Source: Candidatus Nitrosopelagicus sp. (GTDB lineage Archaea; Thermoproteota; Nitrososphaeria; Nitrososphaerales; Nitrosopumilaceae). Taken from it: a stretch of DNA of 64,000 bases. Shown one piece after another: positions 55,102-63,286 of the stretch. The stretch's first letter is position 1. Every line of letters begins with the position of its first letter. Location: NCBI GenBank assembly GCA_028345195.1, contig JAOMCX010000003.1:26341-90340 (forward strand), in the 5' to 3' direction. The notes beneath the pieces are model-generated. The model was not told the DNA's origin. It did not search any database and was given only the letters and a program-made list of their open reading frames with translations. Position numbers and translations under genes: made by a program.

Positions 55102-55959
55102 TTAATCGTTAAATGATTTTAGTACTCTAGGTAATGTAGAAATAAGATCACTTGCAAGAATGTGATTACCGAATTCTTTCTGCAGTATTTCACCTGCAGC
55201 ACCATTAACAAAAGTTGCAGCGCTTGTAGATTCAATCATATTTTTATTTCTAGATAAAAATCCAGCAGTTAGCCCAGATAAGATATCACCTGTACCACCA
55301 ACAGTCATACATGGAGTTAATGTGTGATTTGTGTAAGTAATATCTCCATTTGTAATTATATCTTCAGGCCCTTTTAGTAATATTGTAATTGAATGTTTTT
55401 TTGCAAACTTTTCACATAATGAAATTCTAGAATTAATTTCATTTCCAACAGGCTCACCAAAAATTCGTTTGAATTCACCGGAGTGAGGAGTGACAACAAC
55501 ATTTTGACCTTCAATAATCGGAAGTATTTCTTGTACTAGAGAATTTGCATCTAATGAAACACGTACATTTCTATCTAGTAGTGATTTCACAAGTAATTTT
55601 ATTGCCTCAATATCTTGTATTGCAAGTCCCATTCCAATAGCGGTTGAATCAATATCAACAGGAACTTGTCCTAGCATTTTGTTAACAGTTCCACGTGTAA
55701 GTTTGGAATCAGCCATAGGAATAACTATCAAATCAGGTGAAATTGAACGTGTGGAAAATGCATTAATTTTTGGGACACATGTGTATACAAGATCACTTCC
55801 AGAACGTAATGCCGCAAGTGATGAAAGTGCAGGAGCACCGTGATAGATGTAGCTTCCTCCAACTATCAAGACTTTACCATTATCGCCTTTTCGAGAATTA
55901 TTTTCACGAGAAGGCATAAAGTTTTCCACAATTTCTTTTGATAATTTAGTTGGGGTCAA
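55102..55959 (-). CDS. nnrD: ADP/ATP-dependent NAD(P)H-hydrate dehydratase
   Basis: It repairs hydrated NAD(P)H. The ribokinase-like fold shows KVLIVGGSYIYHGAPALSSL near residue 30, VVTPHSGEFKRIFGE near 158, TILLKGPEDIITNG near 194 and the phosphate-binding GGTGDILSGLTAGFLSRN near 222. At 285 residues only the dehydratase domain is present; the epimerase domain found in bifunctional proteins is missing. It is 5 nt from trmI. Confidence 0.9.
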   Translation of the reverse strand: MTPTKLSKEIVENFMPSRENNSRKGDNGKVLIVGGSYIYHGAPALSSLAALRSGSDLVYTCVPKINAFSTRSISPDLIVIPMADSKLTRGTVNKMLGQVPVDIDSTAIGMGLAIQDIEAIKLLVKSLLDRNVRVSLDANSLVQEILPIIEGQNVVVTPHSGEFKRIFGEPVGNEINSRISLCEKFAKKHSITILLKGPEDIITNGDITYTNHTLTPCMTVGGTGDILSGLTAGFLSRNKNMIESTSAATFVNGAAGEILQKEFGNHILASDLISTLPRVLKSFND

Positions 55960-55964
55960 TTAAT

Positions 55965-56771
55965 TCACTTTTTCTTTATTCTTTTCTTATTAAAGTGGAC
56001 TTTTCTCGCTATTGCAAGATATGTGGTGTGACCAATTCCTTGGTATGAATGTCTAGTTTTTCCTTCTCGAGCTTCAATACGACGAAGAATATGTTCAGTA
56101 CATTCTATGTCAGTGAACTCATTTTCTACAAAAGCCACAGATAATTTTTCAAGTTGATTCATTGTAGGGCAAATTGCAACAACACTTCCGCTACTTTTGA
56201 GCATTTTTCTAACTTGTGGTAATACTTCCCAAGGATCACCAAGATCAATTATTGCTAAATCCATATCTTTTAGAGGCATTTTTTTAGATTTTTTTAGATT
56301 CATTTCATGCATGGTGACATATTTTGACATTCCAGCTTTTTTGATATTCTTTTCTGCAATTTCCATGAATTTTGGTTCAACGTCAAAGGTGTAGACATGT
56401 CCACGAGGATTTACAATACTAGCAAGAAAAGTAGTCAATGAACCGCTTCCAGTTCCTATTTCAACTATTTTTTGACCAGATTGCACACCCATTCGTGCCG
56501 CAATGTAACCAAAGTCTTTTGGATAAACAATTTGAGTACTATGCTGCATTTTCATTACATGATCATGAATTGTAGGCTTTAACAGGTAGACGTATTTGTC
56601 CTTGTTTGTTACTAATCTACTTCCAAACTCTTTTCCTATTGCATCAGAATGTTTTATGACTCCAATGTGTGAATGAAACTGTTCTTTTTTAGAAATTTTT
56701 AGTAACCATTTTTTTGAATCGTTATAAAAAAACATAACAAGATCTCCTGTTTTTATTTTTGCCATGTTCAA
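55965..56771 (-). CDS. trmI: tRNA (adenine-N1)-methyltransferase TrmI
   Basis: A SAM-dependent enzyme that methylates A57/A58 in the T loop of tRNA. The N-terminal domain has the OB-like start (GDLVMFFYNDSKKWLLKI). The Rossmann core has VEIGTGSGSLTTFLA near residue 105, GHVYTFDVEPKF, and DLAIIDLGDPWEVLPQV. The end is basic. The length (268) suits archaeal TrmI, a homotetramer. The start may be the second Met (MAKIKTG) two codons in. It lies 24 nt after queE. Confidence 0.9.
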   Translation of the reverse strand: MNMAKIKTGDLVMFFYNDSKKWLLKISKKEQFHSHIGVIKHSDAIGKEFGSRLVTNKDKYVYLLKPTIHDHVMKMQHSTQIVYPKDFGYIAARMGVQSGQKIVEIGTGSGSLTTFLASIVNPRGHVYTFDVEPKFMEIAEKNIKKAGMSKYVTMHEMNLKKSKKMPLKDMDLAIIDLGDPWEVLPQVRKMLKSSGSVVAICPTMNQLEKLSVAFVENEFTDIECTEHILRRIEAREGKTRHSYQGIGHTTYLAIARKVHFNKKRIKKK

Positions 56772-56795
56772 AATCCTAATTTTCTCGGGTTATAA

Positions 56796-57476
56796 TCATT
56801 TTCCACGTTGTGAACCCCACATTGCAACATGTAGTCTTGGGGAAAACGCAAAATTATGAGATTTAGCTAATTTCGAAATTGATTTTTCACGCATGCTGAT
56901 TTCTTCTTTTGTTGAAGCCTGAGTCATCAATTGTACTCTTTTTTCAGGGATTTTGTACTTTGTGATAAATTTTTTAATTTCAGGTATGTCAGTTTCATCC
57001 TCTACAACATATTTGAAAAAAGCATTTTCCTGATTTGCAAAAAAGTAATAGCATTCATTATTTTCACAAAGTTCTAATGGATTTCCAGAGTTTTTAGTTT
57101 TTGGGGATACGTTCCATTGATCAATTAGATCAGTTAGCATTTTGTTTGGTAAAATGGTACAATTAGTTTCAACCTCAACATAGAAATCAGGTTTTAGAAA
57201 AGATAGTAGATCAGCCAAATCATCTTGTTGTAGTAATGGTTCACCACCAGTAATTACAAGATGTTTAATTTCAAGTTCTGTGATAGTGTCTTTAACTTCA
57301 TCAATTGTCATTTCTTTAACCTCTTTACTAAAATCATAATTTTTCCAGTCCCAAGTGTATTTTGTATCACACCAAGTACATTTCAAATTACACTGAGCAG
57401 TTCTTAGAAAAATTGCAGGCTTACCAAAATTTGGACCCTCCCCTTGAATTGATTTAAAAATTTCATTTACTTGCAT
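56796..57476 (-). CDS. queE: 7-carboxy-7-deazaguanine synthase (radical SAM)
   Basis: It makes the 7-deazaguanine ring on the way to preQ0 and archaeosine of tRNA. The radical SAM cluster ligands are C29, C33 and C36 (CNLKCTWCDT), preceded by IFKSIQGEGPNFGKPAIFLR and followed by HLVITGGEPLLQ. The 226-residue length is normal. ATG 57476 lies 26 nt from a TTATAT element that also faces the divergent gene. Pairing with trmI joins two tRNA-modification genes. Confidence 0.9.
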   Translation of the reverse strand: MQVNEIFKSIQGEGPNFGKPAIFLRTAQCNLKCTWCDTKYTWDWKNYDFSKEVKEMTIDEVKDTITELEIKHLVITGGEPLLQQDDLADLLSFLKPDFYVEVETNCTILPNKMLTDLIDQWNVSPKTKNSGNPLELCENNECYYFFANQENAFFKYVVEDETDIPEIKKFITKYKIPEKRVQLMTQASTKEEISMREKSISKLAKSHNFAFSPRLHVAMWGSQRGK

Positions 57477-57498
57477 GGTAGTTATTATTTCATATACC

Positions 57499-57504
57499 TT
57501 ATAT
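57499..57504. promoter_or_regulatory. TATA element apparently shared by queE and the divergent gene
   Basis: TTATAT is centred 25-26 nt from the queE ATG (57476) and 26-27 nt from the plus-strand ATG at 57528. Confidence 0.5.
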
Positions 57505-57527
57505 CCTAAACTCCCAATTTAGTGAGT

Positions 57528-57896
57528 ATGATAAGAGAGTTAATCATTACTTTTGATTATCATAGTGGAAAAACTGTCAAAAAATTAAGAAAACTTGAAT
57601 TAGAAAAAAAAGAGGTAACCGACAAAGAACGAATACAGGAACTAAAAGATGAAATTCAAATTTTGCAACAAGATTATGAATCAAAATTAAAGCCGGTTGT
57701 ATTGGAAATAGCATTCAATATTGAATCACAAATGCAAAAGATGTCAGAGGATGAGATTTTTGAAAAGTTTCAAATTAAGAATGCAGATTCATCAATTATA
57801 GGAGACTGTGTATATCATATTTGTCAAAAATTAGAAAGACAACCATCGCATAAAGTAATTTTAGAAATGATGCCAGAGAAATTTAGAACTGACTAA
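57528..57896 (+). CDS. 122-aa coiled-coil protein of unknown function
   Basis: I favour ATG 57528 over the GTG at 57522, because the shared TATA is 26 nt from it. The N-terminus (MIRELIITFDYHSGKTVKKL) is followed by a coiled coil (ERIQELKDEIQILQQDYESK) and a helical C-terminal half. No domain is recognised. The stop overlaps that of the convergent membrane protein by 4 nt. Confidence 0.6.
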   Translation: MIRELIITFDYHSGKTVKKLRKLELEKKEVTDKERIQELKDEIQILQQDYESKLKPVVLEIAFNIESQMQKMSEDEIFEKFQIKNADSSIIGDCVYHICQKLERQPSHKVILEMMPEKFRTD

Positions 57897-58174
57897 TCTT
57901 CAGGGCTGTAACTTACGATTTTTTTCCAACCTTCAGTATCGGTGCATTGCTCATTAGTCATTCGTGAAAATAACAAATCATTAATTTTTGCAAATTTTTC
58001 GGTATCAAAATTAGATTCTTCCATATTTTCAATCATTTGATTTGCAAGACTCATGCATGCCTGTTCATGTAAATTTATTGCATTAGAAGGAAACAACATG
58101 TTTGTTATTACAATAAGTGTGATAATTGAAATTCCAGTTATTAAGCCGATTTTTACCACCTTATTTAGATCCAT
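57893..58174 (-). CDS. 93-aa membrane-anchored protein of unknown function
   Basis: One N-terminal membrane helix (VVKIGLITGISIITLIVITN) precedes an acidic, helical domain with two Cys (EQACMSLAN, NEQCTDTEG) probably outside the membrane. The layout resembles the 104-aa protein at 29166-29480. Function is unknown. Confidence 0.6.
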   Translation of the reverse strand: MDLNKVVKIGLITGISIITLIVITNMLFPSNAINLHEQACMSLANQMIENMEESNFDTEKFAKINDLLFSRMTNEQCTDTEGWKKIVSYSPED

Positions 58175-58270
58175 TATTTCATTTTAGAATGAAGATAAAA
58201 TAAACAATATCATTATTCCCTGAGGAGAAAAAACGAAAATCATTTTAAGATCTAAGCACTATACTTTGCG

Positions 58271-58465
58271 ATGAAACTTTTCACCAAAACTGAAGAAAGT
58301 AGTACAAAATGTAAAAAATGTGGATCAGATTTACATGATGCAGAGCGATTGAAGAGACACGAAAAAATTGCACATGGAAGAAGGGTTGATGTCAAGTGTC
58401 GTAATTGTGGCACAGAGTTTAGAGACCCAGATGATTTGAGAAAACATAAAAAGAAATGTAAATAA
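58271..58465 (+). CDS. Small protein with two C2H2-like zinc fingers
   Basis: The 64 residues contain CKKCGSDLHDAERLKRHEKI followed by AHG, and CRNCGTEFRDPDDLRKHKKK ending in Cys. The first is a C-x2-C ... H-x4-H finger and the second a C-x2-C ... H-x4-C finger. Such fingers usually bind DNA, RNA or a partner protein. TTTTAAG near 58235-58241 may be the TATA. It abuts the convergent 60-aa gene. Confidence 0.75.
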   Translation: MKLFTKTEESSTKCKKCGSDLHDAERLKRHEKIAHGRRVDVKCRNCGTEFRDPDDLRKHKKKCK

Positions 58466-58648
58466 TCATAGATGAAAATCTAAAGTTTCTTTAGGAATAA
58501 TCTTTAGTTTTACACGTCTTCGTCTAATCAGAATATAGTATTGTATAATTTCTGTAATCTGTTCTTCAACAGTATTTTCATGTTCATTACTTTCAAGCAA
58601 AAAATCGAAATAATCTTTTTCATTTAGTTTTACAGTTATTTTTCTCAA
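58466..58648 (-). CDS. 60-aa protein of unknown function
   Basis: An initial strand (RKITVKLNEKDYFDFLLES) followed by a helix (VEEQITEIIQYYILIRRRRV) gives a pattern that faintly recalls ribbon-helix-helix regulators, with a strongly basic RRRR patch after the helix. The assignment is not firm. It converges with the zinc-finger gene without overlap. Confidence 0.45.
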   Translation of the reverse strand: MRKITVKLNEKDYFDFLLESNEHENTVEEQITEIIQYYILIRRRRVKLKIIPKETLDFHL

Positions 58649-58731
58649 AATTATAACAGAAGATTGATGAATATTACAGATTCAGTATGCGATTCATTGA
58701 TTAGTAGTCAATCGTAATTACAGATGAAAAG

Positions 58732-58827
58732 ATGAAAAAATGCATAATTTGTGGATGTAAAGACCATAAACTAGTAGGATGCATACGTCATAAATCAAAA
58801 CAGTGTAGTTGTTATAAACAGGAATAA
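58732..58827 (+). CDS. 31-aa Cys-rich small protein
   Basis: MKKCIICGCKDHKLVGCIRH followed by a CSC motif gives six Cys and two His in 31 residues, enough to bind one or two zinc ions. An ATG 8 nt upstream stops at once in another frame. The stop lies 12 nt before the TPR gene. No family is recognised. Confidence 0.45.
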   Translation: MKKCIICGCKDHKLVGCIRHKSKQCSCYKQE

Positions 58828-58839
58828 TGTTAAAAAAAT

Positions 58840-59655
58840 ATGGGGTTATTTGGAAAAAAAGAAGACCCAGAAGACTTGATGTATCAAGCAATGACATTTC
58901 TAGAAAAAAATCAGCCAAAAACTGCAGTTTCATTATTTAAAAAAGTCACAAAGATTGATCCCGAAAATGTTAACGCATGGTATAATCAAGGTTTAGCACT
59001 AAATCAATTGAAAAAATATGCTGATGCAATAACATGTTTTGACATGATAACACAAAGAAATCCAAATGATGCTCCAGCATTGAATAATCGAGGTATAGCA
59101 ATGGCAGAACTTGGAGATCCAGATGGGGCAATGGAGTATTATGAAAAATCAATTAAAGCAGATTCAAGTTATGCTCCAGCATATTATAACAAAGGAGTTC
59201 TATTAGATAAAAAACTCGAACATGATGAATCACTGAAAGTTTTGGATGAGGCAATTGAGAAAGATCCAAAGAAACCTAATCCAAGATTTTACAAAGGAAT
59301 TGTTTTAGGTAAAATGGGGAAACATGAACTTGCGTTGAATTGTTTTGAAAGCGTCCATAGAGCAAATCCACAACACCTTGATTCATTATTTCACAAAGGA
59401 ATAGAGTTAGCAGAGTTAGAAAGACATGAAAAAGCAATAGAAGTATTTGATAAAATATTGGACAAACATAAAGGAAATATCAACGTAGTTTATGCAAAAG
59501 CCAGAAGCAAAGCGGCAATAAATGAAGTCAATGAGGCTTTTGATTTGTTAAAGGTGGCAATAAAACATTCAAAGACCATCAAACTATGGGCAAGAAAGGA
59601 AAAAGTTTTTGAGAAATTTTACGATGACCCAGAATTTCAAAGAATGGTAAAATAA
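58840..59655 (+). CDS. Tetratricopeptide-repeat protein
   Basis: Six or seven TPR units of 34 residues fill most of the 271 residues, for example NVNAWYNQGLALNQLKKYAD and APAYYNKGVLLDKKLEHDES. The protein is soluble and probably mediates protein-protein contacts; no partner can be named. It directly abuts the convergent gene at 59656. Confidence 0.9.
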   Translation: MGLFGKKEDPEDLMYQAMTFLEKNQPKTAVSLFKKVTKIDPENVNAWYNQGLALNQLKKYADAITCFDMITQRNPNDAPALNNRGIAMAELGDPDGAMEYYEKSIKADSSYAPAYYNKGVLLDKKLEHDESLKVLDEAIEKDPKKPNPRFYKGIVLGKMGKHELALNCFESVHRANPQHLDSLFHKGIELAELERHEKAIEVFDKILDKHKGNINVVYAKARSKAAINEVNEAFDLLKVAIKHSKTIKLWARKEKVFEKFYDDPEFQRMVK

Positions 59656-60360
59656 TCAGAGTATTTTCTTTCTAACTGCATCAATTCTTACAATTTTAAT
59701 TCTTTTTTTAGGTCCAATTAATCGTGCCTCATAAATTGGAACATAAATCTCCAAAATATCTCTAAAATCAAAGATTTCTTCGGAGGATTTTGTTCCAGCA
59801 TCAGCAGGCTTTTTTAATTTTGAAATGAGTTTTGATTTTGCAGCAGCAATTGTGATTTCAGGTTTGCGTATAGATTCTTTATCTTCATTGATTGTTTTTT
59901 TAGGATGTTTTTCCAATAATTTGAGAGTGTCATTGTAAGAAAGATTAATCTCCTTTCCATGATGATCAAATGAGATATCAGCAGTATTTTCAAGCATGAC
60001 GCGCTCCTGCATCAGTATTTTTATTTTATTTTTGAATGACGGTTCTAATTTACTTAGAACTCCATGCTTCTTTTTTACAGGAAACACTTCATCTGATATT
60101 ATGACTTCTTGAACATCTTTATCAACTGATAAGGTATGTTCAGCATCACGAATAAAATCAACAGAATATTTACCAGATAATAGAAGAATCGATTCAAAAT
60201 GTAAAGTAAGCGAATGTAGGTGTATCTCACTTTTTTTAGGTTTATGTAGTAAGGTTTGAAATGATTTAACTTTTCTTGAATCAATCATTTCTTCAGCAGC
60301 ATCAGAATCAAGCAATGGTTTTAATGAAATTATTTTTACTTTTGTATCGTTTTTTGCCAT
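59656..60360 (-). CDS. 234-aa protein of unknown function
   Basis: A basic soluble protein: N-terminal region (KVKIISLKPLLDSDAAEEMI), a central part of mixed strands and helices (VQEVIISDEVFPVKKKHGVL), a helix-rich linker with many Lys, and a C-terminal beta segment (LEIYVPIYEARLIGPKKRIK). I recognise no family or catalytic motif. The final part could be a short DNA- or protein-binding domain. Confidence 0.6.
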   Translation of the reverse strand: MAKNDTKVKIISLKPLLDSDAAEEMIDSRKVKSFQTLLHKPKKSEIHLHSLTLHFESILLLSGKYSVDFIRDAEHTLSVDKDVQEVIISDEVFPVKKKHGVLSKLEPSFKNKIKILMQERVMLENTADISFDHHGKEINLSYNDTLKLLEKHPKKTINEDKESIRKPEITIAAAKSKLISKLKKPADAGTKSSEEIFDFRDILEIYVPIYEARLIGPKKRIKIVRIDAVRKKIL

Positions 60361-60521
60361 TTGAACTACATACCGTATGTCTATGTATTTTTAAATCCTG
60401 TTAAACTATGACTCACACACACTAACTGACATATAGAATAAGACTATTTCTAGAAAATCTTAACTGAAAAATTACAATTACATGAGGTTCAGAAACATTT
60501 GAAGGAACTAGCGGGTAGGTC

Positions 60522-60836
60522 TTAGCTTCTAGTTCTCTTTTTTATTGCAGCAATTTTCTTTGAGGATCTAGCTTCTTTTGCTTTTGAAGTTGATTTTGTA
60601 ACTTTTCCTTCAGTTTTCATACTTTTTCCACTTCTTCGAGAAGCTCGAGATTGTTGTGCTCGTGTTTTTTGTTCTTTTTTTGCTTTTGCTTTGGCTTCAT
60701 ATCTTTCTCTGATCTGATTACTCTTTGCTTCATTCGCTCTTGATGGATGTTTTTTTTTCTTTGCTTTGTATTCAGATTTTGATTGACGTCCTTTTTTCTT
60801 TGCTTTTTGTTTTTCAGTTAAATTGGCTTTAACCAT
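60522..60836 (-). CDS. 104-aa Lys/Arg-rich basic protein
   Basis: About 40 percent of residues are Lys or Arg, with Ser, Ala and Gln between (RQSKSEYKAKKKKHPSRANE; SKKIAAIKKRTRS at the end). It is probably disordered or helical and binds nucleic acid. Unlike the 53240-53647 protein it is not repetitive. No family is recognised. Confidence 0.55.
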   Translation of the reverse strand: MVKANLTEKQKAKKKGRQSKSEYKAKKKKHPSRANEAKSNQIRERYEAKAKAKKEQKTRAQQSRASRRSGKSMKTEGKVTKSTSKAKEARSSKKIAAIKKRTRS

Positions 60837-60996
60837 ACAGAACGTAGAATTTTATCATAGATAAAGTAATTCTTAAAAAATTTTTGAAAACGAATTAGCA
60901 GGAACAAACAAATTTTTGGTAATTAAAAATGAAATGAAAAATTCATCATGTTAAAATACAATATGACTCATATACAACATCCTAAGCATGTAAATT

Positions 60997-61461
60997 ATGC
61001 AAAAAGAGAATCTTTTTACAAAATCAGGCATACCAAGCAAGAAAGCTAAAGTGAATTATTTCACAGGAAAAATAGCCGCAAAGGATATTTCGGCAAAAAT
61101 CAAGCCAAGTACTGAAAAAATTTACCATGTAACATTCAAAAATGGAGCAAGAACTAAACTCCATTTTCACGATGCCGGTCAAACATTGATAGTCACTAAA
61201 GGAAAAGGTAGCCTAGTCATGTATAAGAAAATTGGAACAGGAATGAAGAATTTTAAAATAAAAAAGTTAGAAAGTATAAACCTCAATAAAGGAGATTGCG
61301 TGCACATTCCTGCAAAGAAATTACACACACATGGTTCTATAAACAAAAATGAAGAATTTTCACATGTTGCAATCAACTCATTTCCAAAAAAGAATTCTGA
61401 ACCAAAAACCATATGGTTTGAATCAGATTTTAAAACAATTGTAACTGAAAAATTGTCATAA
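60997..61461 (+). CDS. Cupin-domain protein
   Basis: A single cupin barrel. Motif 1 reads RTKLHFHDAGQTLIVTKGKG with His, His and Gln ligands, and motif 2 reads DCVHIPAKKLHTHGSINKN with the last His. The protein is 154 residues with a basic N-terminus (SGIPSKKAKVNYFTGK). Small cupins bind a metal and may be enzymes or sensors; the substrate is unknown. The next gene, also a cupin, begins 2 nt later. Confidence 0.8.
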   Translation: MQKENLFTKSGIPSKKAKVNYFTGKIAAKDISAKIKPSTEKIYHVTFKNGARTKLHFHDAGQTLIVTKGKGSLVMYKKIGTGMKNFKIKKLESINLNKGDCVHIPAKKLHTHGSINKNEEFSHVAINSFPKKNSEPKTIWFESDFKTIVTEKLS

Positions 61462-61462
61462 A

Positions 61463-61822
61463 ATGAATACTAAAAAAATAGAAGAGACAGAAACATTTTC
61501 AGCACAAGAAGGAACAGAAATTAGACAAATTTTTTCACCTGCAGATACAGAGAATGCAATTCGGTATAGTTTAGCACATTGTACAATAAATCCAGGAAAT
61601 AGTTCAAAACCACACACCATGAAAACAAGTGAAATATTCTATATTTTGCAAGGAAGTGGAATCATGCATGTGGGAACAGAGCAAAAAGAAATAACAAAAA
61701 ATGAAACAATCTTTGTTCCACCAATGTCCAAACAATTCATAGAAAACAATGGAGACATAGATCTAATTGCACTTTGTATGGTGGATCCAGCGTGGAGACA
61801 AGAAGATGAAGTCATGGAATAG
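61463..61822 (+). CDS. Cupin-domain protein, metal site degenerate
   Basis: A second cupin of 119 residues, with KPHTMKTSEIFYILQGSGIM as motif 1 and TIFVPPMSKQFIENNGD as motif 2. The second motif lacks the usual His, so metal binding may be weak or altered. It is likely co-transcribed with the preceding cupin. The function is unknown. Confidence 0.8.
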   Translation: MNTKKIEETETFSAQEGTEIRQIFSPADTENAIRYSLAHCTINPGNSSKPHTMKTSEIFYILQGSGIMHVGTEQKEITKNETIFVPPMSKQFIENNGDIDLIALCMVDPAWRQEDEVME

Positions 61823-61858
61823 AGCAAGTTTTTAACATATTGGAGATAATGAAAGACG

Positions 61859-62542
61859 TTGAATTCAAGTCAGGCCTACAAGACATTAGAGATTGATAGC
61901 AACACAGATTTTGAAGAAGTCAAATATGCATATAGAAAATTAGCACTTCAATATCATCCAGATAAAAATAAAGATTCAGAAAGTGAAAAAAGATTCAAGA
62001 TTATTACAGAAGCTTATCATTTTTTGAAAAATCAAAAGAAACATTCTGCAAGACAAAAACCGGAAAAACCTCGAGAGGAATCCGATTACACCCAAACCAG
62101 TCAAAAATTCTACAAGAGAACAAAATGGGGAAAAGATGGAGAAGGAAAAACACCTGAAGCTGATTGGGGAAAGTATACAAAAGATTTCGAAGCAAATGAA
62201 GAGTGGTGGAAAAGATATGAAAATGAGTTTTGGGAAAAATATGAAAAAACTGTTAACGAACAAACAAAAAAAGAGCCAGATAGAGGATTTACAAAAAAAC
62301 GTAAAGAATTTGAACTGAAAGTTGACGTTGATCAGAGTCTATGTATCGGATGCTGTAGTTGTGAAATAATTGCTCCAGAGGTATTTACTATTGATAAAAA
62401 TACAAAATCAAATCCAAAATCAAGAGTTTACAATAAGAAAGGTGCAAAGAATCAGAGAATCATAAATGCCGCAGAAACATGCCCTACCAAAGCAATCATC
62501 GTAGATAATTTAGATGATAATGAAAGAATTTACCCATACTAG
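61859..62542 (+). CDS. J-domain/ferredoxin fusion protein
   Basis: Residues 4-65 are a J domain with the HPD triad at 33-35 (YHPDKNKD), which stimulates DnaK ATPase. The middle is charged and aromatic (ADWGKYTKDF, EEWWKRYENEFWEKYE). The C-terminus is a ferredoxin with CIGCCSCEIIAPEVF and a later ETCPTKAI, ligands for one [4Fe-4S] cluster. Such DnaJ-Fer fusions are known from Thaumarchaeota and from plastids of green algae and plants, with proposed transfer between them. It may couple chaperone recruitment to redox state or cluster assembly. TTG is the start. Confidence 0.85.
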   Translation: MNSSQAYKTLEIDSNTDFEEVKYAYRKLALQYHPDKNKDSESEKRFKIITEAYHFLKNQKKHSARQKPEKPREESDYTQTSQKFYKRTKWGKDGEGKTPEADWGKYTKDFEANEEWWKRYENEFWEKYEKTVNEQTKKEPDRGFTKKRKEFELKVDVDQSLCIGCCSCEIIAPEVFTIDKNTKSNPKSRVYNKKGAKNQRIINAAETCPTKAIIVDNLDDNERIYPY

Positions 62543-62949
62543 ATAATCTTCAATTTATTGTAAATAGAATCAATCTCAGACTCGGATAATTCAACTTTAT
62601 TTTTAAACATTGAATGTACAGGACCTGCAGAATCATCATTACTTCGAGGTATCAAATGAACATGTACATGAGGAATTTCTTGTCCACTTTCTTTTCCATT
62701 ATGAATTGCAATTAGAGTAGAGCCTTCAAGGGAATCAACCTTTGATGTCATTTTATGTACCGTATCAAATAATTTTTGATTTACATCAAAAGGTAAATCT
62801 TGAATTTTTGCGTGATGTGTTTTTGGAATTACCAGTGTGTGTCCCTTTGCAACAGGGAACGCATCAAGGAATGAGATGGTATCATCATCTTCATAAAGAA
62901 TTTTTGTAGGAATCTCTTTTGAAACTATTTTGCAAAAAATACAATCCAT
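62539..62949 (-). CDS. HIT-family nucleotide hydrolase
   Basis: A histidine-triad protein: MDCIFCKIVSKEIPTKILYE at the start, then AKGHTLVIPKTHHAKIQDL and the catalytic HVHVHLIPR near residue 97. The family hydrolyses or transfers nucleoside phosphates such as AMP-lysine or dinucleoside polyphosphates. I use ATG 62949, just after the stop of the preceding membrane protein; a GTG at 62958 is also possible. It overlaps the stop of the J-domain gene by 4 nt. Confidence 0.9.
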   Translation of the reverse strand: MDCIFCKIVSKEIPTKILYEDDDTISFLDAFPVAKGHTLVIPKTHHAKIQDLPFDVNQKLFDTVHKMTSKVDSLEGSTLIAIHNGKESGQEIPHVHVHLIPRSNDDSAGPVHSMFKNKVELSESEIDSIYNKLKII

Positions 62950-62950
62950 A

Positions 62951-63235
62951 TTATTCACCAGGAGTTACAATTTTTGCCCAAGGAAGTCCATGTCCATACA
63001 TTATAGTGACTTCAGTCCCAGGTTTAAGATTACAGTTTTCGATGGTTTTTGGGATTCCGTCAATAGTATCAACATAACAGTTGCCATCTGCAGACTGGAA
63101 AATTTCAACTTCTTCGGTAATATCTTCACGAATAAAGTTCCAAAATGGAAATACAAGCGTACCCAGAATAATACCAGCAACAGCCAAAGATCCCAAGAAA
63201 ACTATCGCATATTTTTGGCCATCAGATAATTCCAA
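62951..63235 (-). CDS. 94-aa membrane-anchored protein of unknown function
   Basis: One membrane helix (YAIVFLGSLAVAGIILGTLV) near the N-terminus is followed by a small beta-rich domain with Cys in DGNCYVDT and IENCNLKPG, probably forming a disulphide outside. TTG is the start. It is 1 nt from the HIT gene and probably shares its transcript. No family is recognised. Confidence 0.6.
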   Translation of the reverse strand: MELSDGQKYAIVFLGSLAVAGIILGTLVFPFWNFIREDITEEVEIFQSADGNCYVDTIDGIPKTIENCNLKPGTEVTIMYGHGLPWAKIVTPGE

Positions 63236-63286
63236 TATTTAATCACATAAATTTTGTATTAATAATTATTCGTGATGTTTAATCCA

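Noticed and set aside
60505..60535. GAACTAG/CTAGTTC hairpin with a T-run on the plus strand.
   Set aside because: There is no plus-strand gene before it, and the T-run is the antisense of Lys codons in the basic protein.
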